Shown here: in pieces, positions 1 through 5,253 of the stretch | How positions within the stretch are numbered: the stretch's first letter is position 1 | Layout: the number at the start of each line of letters is the position of its first letter | Source: Prevotellaceae bacterium | GTDB lineage: Bacteria > Bacteroidota > Bacteroidia > Bacteroidales > Bacteroidaceae | DNA length: 5,387 bases | NCBI GenBank assembly: GCA_021204885.1 | Contig: JAJPYP010000120.1 | Coordinates: 1-5,387, forward strand | Reading direction: 5' to 3' | Position numbers and translations under genes: made by a program | Notes under the pieces: generated by a model | Databases searched by the model: none | What the model was told of the DNA's origin: nothing | Seen by the model: only the letters and a program-made list of their open reading frames with translations

Positions 1-159
1 GCCCGCAAATCAAGACAAGGCGGGGCGTGGGCTGTGGGCAGGACGCTGCGTGCGGAAACAAGCGCGCTTGATGTGGCGCATGGATATATCCGCATCTGTT
101 TCAACTTGGTTCGTGCCAAGGCGCGGCGCGGCCGGCGGCGGGCGGCGCGCGCGCTGTAA
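1..159 (+). CDS. Possible 3' end of an upstream gene (partial, uncertain)
   Basis: Frame 1 is open from the first base to a TAA at 157-159, giving 52 residues that end in an Arg/Ala-rich tail. The tail is encoded by an uninterrupted run of 34 G/C bases (121-154). I recognise no domain. Frame 2 is also open across most of this stretch, and high GC alone lowers the chance of stop codons, so the open frame is weak evidence. The switch from GC-rich to AT-rich DNA right after the TAA is what a gene end would look like. The alternative is GC-rich non-coding DNA. Sequence to the left of the window would decide. Confidence 0.2.
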   Translation, partial: ARKSRQGGAWAVGRTLRAETSALDVAHGYIRICFNLVRAKARRGRRRAARAL

Positions 160-161
160 TC

Positions 162-169
162 TACGTTTG
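162..169 (+). promoter_or_regulatory. TAnnTTTG -7-like element
   Basis: TACGTTTG matches the Bacteroidota -7 consensus TAnnTTTG exactly. The expected -33 position falls in the all-G/C stretch at 121-154, so no TTTG-like -33 element is present. Use of this site would give a leader of about 200 nt before the gene at 377. An 8-mer with two free positions can occur by chance, so this is a weak candidate. Confidence 0.25.
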
Positions 170-265
170 TCATAGTTTCTCTCTTCAATAAAACTTGAAA
201 TAGACGGGGTGTAACGATACCGCTAAGATATGGTAAAATACGCACATATTAAACAGGAAACGCGC

Positions 266-283
266 AATATCCGAAAATATCCG
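266..283 (+). repeat. Two AATATCCG iterons one helical turn apart
   Basis: AATATCCG occurs at 266-273 and again at 276-283, spaced 10 bp start to start, so both copies face the same side of the helix. ATATCCGCA also occurs at 85-93. Paired direct repeats upstream of a gene can be regulator binding sites. No specific regulator can be named, and chance in AT-rich DNA is possible. Confidence 0.35.
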
Positions 284-347
284 CAATTGTTAAAAAAATA
301 TAGAGATAAATGGTGCTAATATTACACGCGCAAACCAAACAATTGCG
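282..347. repeat. 10-bp inverted repeat with 46-bp spacer
   Basis: CGCAATTGTT (282-291) and AACAATTGCG (338-347) are perfect reverse complements. Each arm contains the palindrome CAATTG. The pair lies in the presumed promoter region, 30 to 95 bases upstream of the start at 377. It could be a pair of operator half-sites or a weak structure in the transcript. The arms are short for a site-specific inversion system and no recombinase gene is in the window. Confidence 0.4.
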
Positions 348-376
348 CATGGTATTAATTTTTCAACAGTGGACAA

Positions 377-1309
377 ATGGAACAAAAGAACCTTGACAAA
401 GGGGCCAAAAGCCCGGAAACAGCGCGGCTCGCTACGGTGGCGCGCCGCGTGGAGGCATTGGAAATCAATCAAGTGATAGCTGATGCCCGCGATATCAAGA
501 TGCAGCGGCAGTTAAGTGAGGCCTATGTGCTGATTGCGCCCTTGCTTGCTGAAATCGAGGCCTTCTTACGTAAAAAAACGGAAGAATCTGCGTGCGTGGA
601 AAGGCTTTACAGGCTCCTCACGGACTTCTCGAAGGCTGTAGGTCGTCTCGAATCGGCGCGGAAAGTGGGGGTGGAAATGAGAAATGAGCTCTCGGAAGGG
701 ATTCGGAATGTGAATGAATTGAAAAGATTGTGTACAGACATCGTGGAGGAATTGATGGACAAGCGAAACAACTTGTCAAAAAAGGAGGAAGCGTTGGACG
801 CGCGCGGGGCTTCGGCGTCCCGACATGAGGGAAACGAGCCGCCATCGCCGCACTCCCGCTCCAAAGATATGTCGCTTCTAAGGGATGAGGAAGTGCCGCT
901 CTTCAACTGGATTGGCGACGAGGAGCGCACCCGGCGTTACATAGAGCAGATTAAAAAACTGCACACCAAGACTGAAATGATACACCTCATCAAAAAAATG
1001 TTTCACGCCGAGGAGGGCGTTACGGCGGAAGTGGTGATGGACATTCATTTCTACTATGCCTTGCGGCGCTTCGTGCCCGAGGATAATGTAAAGTTCCGGG
1101 ACAGGAAAAGGGTTTGGGAGAGCCTCGTGAACATGTTGTACAGGGAAAAGAAGAAGCTGCAGGAAAAGGAGAAGCGTGCCCATCCCGAGGAGCCGCGCCG
1201 CAAGCAGGAGGCGCTCATCGAGCATGCCAAGGAGCGGGAACGCGCGCGCGTGGCCTTGGAAAAGGATCAGAAGGAGCGCAAGAAGAGGAAAAGGAGGAGA
1301 AGGAGATAA
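377..1309 (+). CDS. Hypothetical charged, largely helical cytoplasmic protein (310 aa)
   Basis: I do not recognise this protein. It has no signal peptide or membrane segment, so it is probably cytoplasmic. Residues 15-140 are Glu/Lys/Arg/Leu-rich and look helical, possibly coiled coil. Residues 141-166 form a Ser/Pro/His-rich low-complexity linker. Residues 170-255 are the best candidate for a folded domain, with LFNWIGDEERTRRYIEQI near the start and DIHFYYALRRF at 222-232. Residues 255-310 are a highly charged helix ending in KKRKRRRRR, encoded by 27 consecutive purines (1280-1306). Acidic and basic residues dominate throughout, and the polybasic end suggests nucleic-acid binding, which is inference only. 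The gene stands alone, convergent with the outer-membrane operon. ATG at 377 is the first start in frame after AT-rich DNA. The length and the shift in composition at the start support a real gene. Confidence 0.72.
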   Translation: MEQKNLDKGAKSPETARLATVARRVEALEINQVIADARDIKMQRQLSEAYVLIAPLLAEIEAFLRKKTEESACVERLYRLLTDFSKAVGRLESARKVGVEMRNELSEGIRNVNELKRLCTDIVEELMDKRNNLSKKEEALDARGASASRHEGNEPPSPHSRSKDMSLLRDEEVPLFNWIGDEERTRRYIEQIKKLHTKTEMIHLIKKMFHAEEGVTAEVVMDIHFYYALRRFVPEDNVKFRDRKRVWESLVNMLYREKKKLQEKEKRAHPEEPRRKQEALIEHAKERERARVALEKDQKERKKRKRRRRR

Positions 1310-1362
1310 AGGCTGAATCTCCCAAAAAACGGCCGAAGAGCAGGCCGGGGCGGTCAAACAAG

Positions 1363-1397
1363 ATCCCCGAAGGGGATGTGTCTTTTGACACATCCCC
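1363..1397. terminator. Bidirectional terminator hairpin between convergent genes, with a competing stem
   Basis: GGGGATGTGTC (1372-1382), loop TTTT, then GACACATCCCC (1387-1397) form a perfect 11-bp stem. It lies 62 bp after the stop of the plus-strand gene and 23 bp after the stop of the minus-strand operon, the expected place for a shared terminator. There is no clean T-tract on either side. The preceding ATCCCC (1363-1368) can instead pair with GGGGAT (1372-1377) across GAA, so two mutually exclusive hairpins are possible. Confidence 0.7.
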
Positions 1398-1420
1398 ACC
1401 TGTCTCGATGAACCTTGAGG

Positions 1421-2128
1421 TCAGTTCCGCTTCATCATTTCCATGCGCTTGTTTACCATATCCATGAACGCTTCGCGCGAAATGGTTTTCTCATCTTGGG
1501 GGCGCTCAATCTCCTTGCCGGCGGTGTCGAGAACTTCTTGGGCGGTGTATATCATTTGGCCGTCGTCGAACTCGAGGATCAAGCCGTCTAATCCGGAGGC
1601 TATGGGCTCGTCTTTGACGGGGATGTCGGGGGTGTACCATGCGGTGGTCTTGCCGTCGGACGAGAGGGCTTTGAGGCACGCGAAGCCGGCTATTTGCCGC
1701 TTCTCACTGTCTATCACCGTGAAGGGGGCCGAGGAGAGGCTGTCGCGGATGACGAAGTTTTTGTCGAAGAACTGTGTCTTGTCCAAGAGGATGCCTTCGG
1801 CGTGGTTCTTGTAGGTGTAGTTCCCGGCTTGGGCTTGGGCGGCGGCGTTCACGTCGATGGTCTGCCCCATGAACGTAATCTCTTGCTTGCCTTCGCCGGG
1901 CACCACACGGTACTCGCTCTCGTCGCCTTTGAGGGTGAGGCGGTAGGTCATCACCACGTCTTTGTAGGCGGCGGCAAGGGCGGCGCGCATCTCCTCGGGC
2001 AGGCCGGCGTCGGCAAAGAGCCCGGGCGAGGCCGTGTTGTAGACGGCTTGGTAGGTAACTGTCAGCTCTTGGGCTGAAATCGTGGCCAAGGGCAGTGCCA
2101 TGGCCAATGTCAAAATCGCTCTTTTCAT
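1421..2128 (-). CDS. GLPGLI family secreted protein
   Basis: This is a 235-residue exported protein of the GLPGLI family (TIGR01200-type), a Bacteroidota family of unknown biochemical role often encoded beside TonB-receptor-like outer-membrane proteins. Residues 1-19 are a signal peptide (Lys-Arg, then a hydrophobic core ending ISA). Family landmarks appear in the usual order: IAGFACLKA at 146-154 with the conserved Cys, AWYTPDIPV at 163-171, and GLDGLILEF at 179-187, which is the name-giving motif with Asp in place of Pro. The tail (205-235) is charged and Met-rich. The start lies 33 bp after the stop of the outer-membrane gene on the same strand, with no obvious promoter between them, so the two are probably cotranscribed. 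The start is fixed by the signal peptide. The family assignment is strong; a role as periplasmic or surface partner of the barrel protein is inference. Confidence 0.93.
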   Translation of the reverse strand: MKRAILTLAMALPLATISAQELTVTYQAVYNTASPGLFADAGLPEEMRAALAAAYKDVVMTYRLTLKGDESEYRVVPGEGKQEITFMGQTIDVNAAAQAQAGNYTYKNHAEGILLDKTQFFDKNFVIRDSLSSAPFTVIDSEKRQIAGFACLKALSSDGKTTAWYTPDIPVKDEPIASGLDGLILEFDDGQMIYTAQEVLDTAGKEIERPQDEKTISREAFMDMVNKRMEMMKRN

Positions 2129-2161
2129 AAATTCTCTGTTTTATAAATGGTTGATAAAGTG

Positions 2162-4789
2162 TCAGTATGTATATGTCAGGCCCGCCATGACATGCCCGGG
2201 CATGTACCATGACAGGCTGTTGGCGCTGTAGTAGGAGGTGACGTCGCCGGCCATTTGCCTGCGCGCTTTCAGGTGCAGGGCGTCGGCGCCCGTGAGCTCC
2301 AACGTGATGTGCTCTTTGAGCGTGTAGCGCGCGTCGAAGCCGTAGTACATGTTTTGGGCTTTGGTGTGGTGCAGGCGGTAGGTGGACAGCCGCGCCGTGA
2401 TGTCGGCATAGACCTTGCTGTTTTGCCACGAGAGCAACCCGGTGAGGTTGTGGGTGGTGAGCCGGTTTTCTATGGGCATGCCTGTGAAGGCTTGCTTGGA
2501 GAGCTGCCATTTCAAGTCGCCGTTGAAGCCTTTCTTGTAGAAGGTGACGAGCTGGAGCATGAGCGAGAGGTTGTGGGAGGTGGTGTTGCAAGGCGTGTCG
2601 TCGTAGTACATGGGCGCGCGGGCATACTGGTAGCTTACGTTGTAGCGCACGTTCAAGGGGACGCCAAGGAACTTGTATTCGGCCATGGAAAGCAGGGTGA
2701 CGAGCTTGCGGCTTGTGCCTTGCCGTTTCTCTATGAGGCTGACGTAGCCTTCTTGGGTGTAGTTGTCGACAAGGGGGTGGCAGAGGGCTTCGAGCGAGAG
2801 CATGTTCAGGAAGTTCAGCCCCGTGTAGGGCAGGGTGAGCAGATGGGAGAGTGACACCTTGTGGGCGGGGGTGAACAGGCGGCGGGCGCGGCTCGTCTGC
2901 ACTTGGTTGTAGGTTTTGAGCCAACGGGCGTCGATGACGTCGGCCACGGCACTCTTCGTGGTGCTGTATTCGTAGTTGGCCATGAGGTAATGGTAGGGGG
3001 TGAATTGGTACTTCACTTGCAGCAGGGGCCAAGGGGCGTGGCGGCCGGTTTGTTCAAATCCGCGCTGTATGTCGGTCGAGGCGTGGTACAGGGCGTAGCG
3101 CAGGCGCAGGGCATATTGCAGCTTGCCCCGGTCTTTGCCTGCCGTGGCTTCGGCGTAGAGGGTGGTGTAGTCAAGGCGGGCGTCGTTGTCGTACACTTGT
3201 GTCGCGTCCTCTTGGGTGTCGCGGGTGGTGAAGTGTTGTCCCTCTTCTTCGGCTTTCAAGGCTACGCGCAGGTAGTGGTTGACAGTGAGGCGGTGCAGCA
3301 GGAAGAGTTGCGCTTGATAGAGGTTGTCGCGGCGCTTGTATCGGTAGGTATAGGAGTCGTCGAGCTCCATGGCGGGCGTGAAGTAGCTGTCGACGGCCGC
3401 GAAGGTGGTGTTTTCTTTGTAGGGGCTGGCGCGGTAGTCTAACGTGAGGGTGAGTACGTCGTCCTTGAAGCGCTTGGCCACGAGCAGGTTGTTTTCGGTG
3501 TAAAGGGTTTGGGGCGTGGAGCGGAAGGCGAGGCTGTTCTGCCCGGAGAGGTCGGTATGGTTTTTCTTCTCTTGCGAGGCCGTCAGCAGGGAGCCCGAAT
3601 AGATGATGCTCAGGTCTTTGCGGGGCATGTAGGTGAGTTTCATGTTCAGCAGCCCGTTGTGCCGGCCGCTGTTTTCCCTCGCTTCTTCTGTATAGTCCAA
3701 GCCCGAAAAGTAGCGGTAGTCGTTCTGCTTGCGCGAGCGGTAATGGTCGTATCCGTAGATGCCGCCCAAGGAGAGCTTGAGCTTGGCGCCGGGGTTGGCC
3801 GTGAGGTTCAGCGAGGCCATGCTGCTTTCCCTTCGCAAGATGTCGCGGCGGTCGGCGGTGAAGGCCGAATAGGTCTCCATCTTCCGGGTTATCCCCTCCA
3901 TGGGGTTGTCGCCGGCCAGCAGGTTGCCCAAACCGCCGCTCATCTGGAGGATGTCTTGGAAGGTGAGCAGGCGGTGGCCCGTGTTGTTGGAGGCTGCGAT
4001 GGCCGAGAGCATCGACTTGCGGCCTATGTAGAGCGTGGTGGCGCGCGCCCGGTACTTGTTCATGACGCCTCCGTAGGCCTCTATCTCTCCTTTGGGGCGG
4101 TTCTTCGACTTGTCGTCCACGCCCACGTTCAGCACGGTTTCGCCGGTGGCGTTGAATCCGTTGTATATGTTGTACTCGGAGTAGTTGTCGATGATTTGTA
4201 CATTCCTCACGCCTTCGGCCGAGAGGTTTTCCAAGGGGATGGCGGTGTTGCCTTGGAAGAGATCCTGCCCTTCGAGCAGGATGCGGTTCACATGCTTGCC
4301 GCCTGCCGTGACTTGTTTGGAGTCTTTGTCTACGTTGATGCCGGGCAGCCGGTGGAGCACGTCTTCCAAGTTGCGCTCGCTGCCCGAGGTGAAGCGGTTC
4401 ACGATGTAGGTGGTGGTGTCGCCCCGGGCGGTGATGCCCGTGGAGACTACTTCCACTTCACCAAGTTGCAGGTTTTGGTCTATTTGCAAGTCGACCGTGA
4501 GGCGGGAACCGTTCCACAGCATGATTTTCCTTTCTGCCGAGCTGCTCGAGAACATGGTTGCCTTCAAGTAATAGGTGCCGCCCGGGATGCGTTCAAAGTG
4601 GTAACGGCCTTTCTCGTCGGTCACGACGGTCTGCACGGCGTCGCCGCTGCCGGGCTGCCGCAGCAAGTAAACGGGCACGGAGGGTAGCTCGTTGCGGTCG
4701 GTGTCATAGACTTTTCCGCCGACCGTTGCTTGGGGGTGGGCAAGGGGGCTAATGCATAAAAAGAGTAGAATCGCCGGCAGGTGCTTCAT
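2162..4789 (-). CDS. Outer-membrane beta-barrel protein, TonB-dependent receptor-like, with carboxypeptidase-regulatory-like domain
   Basis: This 875-residue protein is predicted to sit in the outer membrane. Residues 1-21 are a signal peptide (MKH, core AILLFLCISPLA, end HPQA). Residues 22-104 are a carboxypeptidase-regulatory-like beta-sandwich (GGKVYDTDRNELPSVPVYLL, then GRYHFERIPGGTYYLKA). The linker LGEVEVVSTG at 109-118 leads into a plug-like region at about 118-225 with LEDVLHRLPGINVD and ILLEGQDLF. The remainder is rich in alternating aromatic and polar residues, typical of barrel strands, and ends in LTYTY with a C-terminal Tyr, as in barrel-assembly signals. Size and order fit the family of large Bacteroidota barrel proteins paired with GLPGLI genes. 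The substrate cannot be inferred. Starts at 4855 and 4921 are also open in frame but would put 22 or 44 residues ahead of the signal peptide, so ATG 4789 was chosen. No Shine-Dalgarno site is seen. It is the first gene of the operon. Confidence 0.93.
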   Translation of the reverse strand: MKHLPAILLFLCISPLAHPQATVGGKVYDTDRNELPSVPVYLLRQPGSGDAVQTVVTDEKGRYHFERIPGGTYYLKATMFSSSSAERKIMLWNGSRLTVDLQIDQNLQLGEVEVVSTGITARGDTTTYIVNRFTSGSERNLEDVLHRLPGINVDKDSKQVTAGGKHVNRILLEGQDLFQGNTAIPLENLSAEGVRNVQIIDNYSEYNIYNGFNATGETVLNVGVDDKSKNRPKGEIEAYGGVMNKYRARATTLYIGRKSMLSAIAASNNTGHRLLTFQDILQMSGGLGNLLAGDNPMEGITRKMETYSAFTADRRDILRRESSMASLNLTANPGAKLKLSLGGIYGYDHYRSRKQNDYRYFSGLDYTEEARENSGRHNGLLNMKLTYMPRKDLSIIYSGSLLTASQEKKNHTDLSGQNSLAFRSTPQTLYTENNLLVAKRFKDDVLTLTLDYRASPYKENTTFAAVDSYFTPAMELDDSYTYRYKRRDNLYQAQLFLLHRLTVNHYLRVALKAEEEGQHFTTRDTQEDATQVYDNDARLDYTTLYAEATAGKDRGKLQYALRLRYALYHASTDIQRGFEQTGRHAPWPLLQVKYQFTPYHYLMANYEYSTTKSAVADVIDARWLKTYNQVQTSRARRLFTPAHKVSLSHLLTLPYTGLNFLNMLSLEALCHPLVDNYTQEGYVSLIEKRQGTSRKLVTLLSMAEYKFLGVPLNVRYNVSYQYARAPMYYDDTPCNTTSHNLSLMLQLVTFYKKGFNGDLKWQLSKQAFTGMPIENRLTTHNLTGLLSWQNSKVYADITARLSTYRLHHTKAQNMYYGFDARYTLKEHITLELTGADALHLKARRQMAGDVTSYYSANSLSWYMPGHVMAGLTYTY

Positions 4790-4934
4790 GCGGTATGCGA
4801 GGCATAGGCGGAGTGAACGCCGGTGAGGTTGTATGGCTGCCGAACGGTGCTTCATGCGGTATGCGAGGCTCCCTTGTAGTGAACGCCGGTGAGGTTGTAT
4901 GGCTGCCGAACGGTGCTTCATGCGGTTTGCGAGG
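4781..4934. repeat. 66-bp tandem repeat triplicating the start-codon region
   Basis: Two full 66-bp copies (4781-4846 and 4847-4912) are followed by a third copy whose first 22 bases (4913-4934) match at 21 of 22. The two full copies agree at 59 of 66 positions, and all seven differences fall in 8 bases (4804-4811 against 4870-4877). On the minus strand each copy carries the same start context, CGCATGAAGCACC or close to it, giving ATG at 4789, 4855 and 4921. The unit is 22 codons, so all three starts are in one frame. Weak similarity of copy three continues to about 4972 (TATGGTGCCG against TATGGCTGCCG at the same offset). Confidence 0.92.
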
Positions 4935-4979
4935 TGTGTGGTGGATATGTGGATGGCAGCCGCTATGGTGCCGGCTTGT

Positions 4980-5063
4980 TTATACCACCCCCCCCCCCAC
5001 GATGCACCGCATCATGACATTCAACATGAAGTTGCATTTTGTCGCTCTATTCCCTGATTTCAT
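4980..5063 (-). CDS. Candidate short upstream ORF entering the G tract (27 aa)
   Basis: An ATG at 5061-5063 opens a 27-codon frame that begins MKSGNRATKC, reads through the G tract as Gly-Gly-Gly, and stops at TAA 4980-4982. The candidate promoter element at 5074-5081 would place its start codon very near the transcript start, while the element at 5108-5115 would give a leader of about 40 nt. The peptide resembles nothing I know. Its interest is the frame relation. With ten G instead of eleven, the same frame would continue into the outer-membrane gene, adding 91 residues before its MKHLPA start. No ribosome site is visible, so translation is unproven. Confidence 0.25.
   Translation of the reverse strand: MKSGNRATKCNFMLNVMMRCIVGGGVV
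4988..4998. repeat. Homopolymer of 11 C (11 G on the operon strand)
   Basis: Eleven consecutive C on the plus strand lie in the leader of the minus-strand operon, 67 bp before the outermost in-frame ATG (4921) and 199 bp before the chosen start. Runs this long are prone to slipped-strand mispairing. Length changes would alter reading through the upstream ORF and, if the promoter lies elsewhere, spacing in the leader. It is also a classic site for base-calling or assembly length error. Confidence 0.95.
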
Positions 5064-5073
5064 CTTCACGCTG

Positions 5074-5081
5074 CAAAGGTA
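5074..5081 (-). promoter_or_regulatory. Candidate -7 element of the outer-membrane operon
   Basis: On the minus strand this reads TACCTTTG, an exact match to the Bacteroidota TAnnTTTG -7 consensus. It faces the outer-membrane gene and sits just after the AT-rich to GC-rich transition. The nearest upstream TTG is 26 bp away, longer than the usual spacing of about 19-21 for a -33 element. Transcripts from here would include the G tract and all three start codons. Confidence 0.5.
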
Positions 5082-5107
5082 AGCAATTTCAAGGATTATT
5101 ATTGACA

Positions 5108-5115
5108 CAAATGTA
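5108..5115 (-). promoter_or_regulatory. Second candidate -7 element of the outer-membrane operon
   Basis: The minus strand reads TACATTTG, also an exact TAnnTTTG match, 34 bp upstream of the other element and in the same orientation. TTTC (5137-5140) lies 21 bp before it and could serve as an imperfect -33 element. It may be an alternative promoter or a chance match in AT-rich DNA. Confidence 0.4.
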
Positions 5116-5200
5116 TATATTTTTGGATAAAAATGGGAAATTCCGGATTGTCGGGGTGTTTGTTCTTCCTGTATGGGACTGTGTATTTCTCCTGCTGTTA

Positions 5201-5215
5201 CGCAAATTATTTGCG
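5201..5215. promoter_or_regulatory. Perfect 15-bp palindrome, operator-like
   Basis: CGCAAAT-T-ATTTGCG has two perfect 7-bp arms around one base. It sits between candidate promoters of opposite direction, 30 bp upstream of the plus-strand element at 5246. A symmetric site here fits binding of a dimeric regulator that could act on either promoter. No regulator is identified. The arms are too AT-rich and the loop too small for a good terminator. Confidence 0.45.
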
Positions 5216-5245
5216 AAAATCATCTTTCCATACAATAAATTTCTG

Positions 5246-5253
5246 TATCTTTG
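5246..5253 (+). promoter_or_regulatory. Candidate plus-strand -7 element for a gene beyond the window
   Basis: TATCTTTG is an exact TAnnTTTG match facing right. TTTC at 5225-5228, 17 bp upstream, is a possible imperfect -33 element. It is followed by about 134 bp of AT-rich DNA without a long ORF, up to the window edge. Confidence 0.45.

Larger units (their letters stand above)
160..376. other. AT-rich intergenic region upstream of the 310-residue gene
   Basis: No convincing gene is visible here. The region is AT-rich, unlike the flanking DNA. It contains a TAnnTTTG match at 162-169, two AATATCCG copies exactly 10 bp apart (266-273 and 276-283), and an inverted repeat CGCAATTGTT (282-291) / AACAATTGCG (338-347). 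TAATTTTT just before the start codon at 377 is an imperfect -7-like match. No purine-rich ribosome site precedes the ATG, which is common in Bacteroidota. It most likely holds the promoter of the gene at 377. Confidence 0.6.

Noticed and set aside
282..347. Invertible promoter flanked by inverted repeats
   Set aside because: The arms are only 10 bp, no recombinase gene is in view, and the spacer has no clear TAnnTTTG element in either orientation.
1114..1467. 117-codon plus-strand frame overlapping the end of the orphan gene
   Set aside because: It overlaps a longer gene, crosses the terminator hairpin and ends antisense to the GLPGLI gene. It is kept only as a low-interest frameshift note.
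1704..3032. 442-codon minus-strand frame spanning both operon genes
   Set aside because: It is Pro/His/Arg-rich translation of the wrong frame and crosses the stop and start of two well-supported genes.
3509..4687. 392-codon open frame on the plus strand
   Set aside because: It lies antisense inside the outer-membrane gene, has no family features, and is explained by the GC-rich codon use of the real gene.
4790..4921. Starting the outer-membrane protein at 4921, giving 919 residues
   Set aside because: This puts 44 repeat-derived residues ahead of a normal signal peptide. The innermost ATG gives a typical exported protein.
4781..4934. CRISPR-like array
   Set aside because: The units are contiguous with no unique spacers, and they encode in-frame residues joined to a gene start.
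4795..5082. Plus-strand open frame through the repeats and C tract, giving a repetitive peptide
   Set aside because: Because the repeat unit is a multiple of three, both strands stay open. There is no promoter or start context, and it lies antisense to the operon leader.
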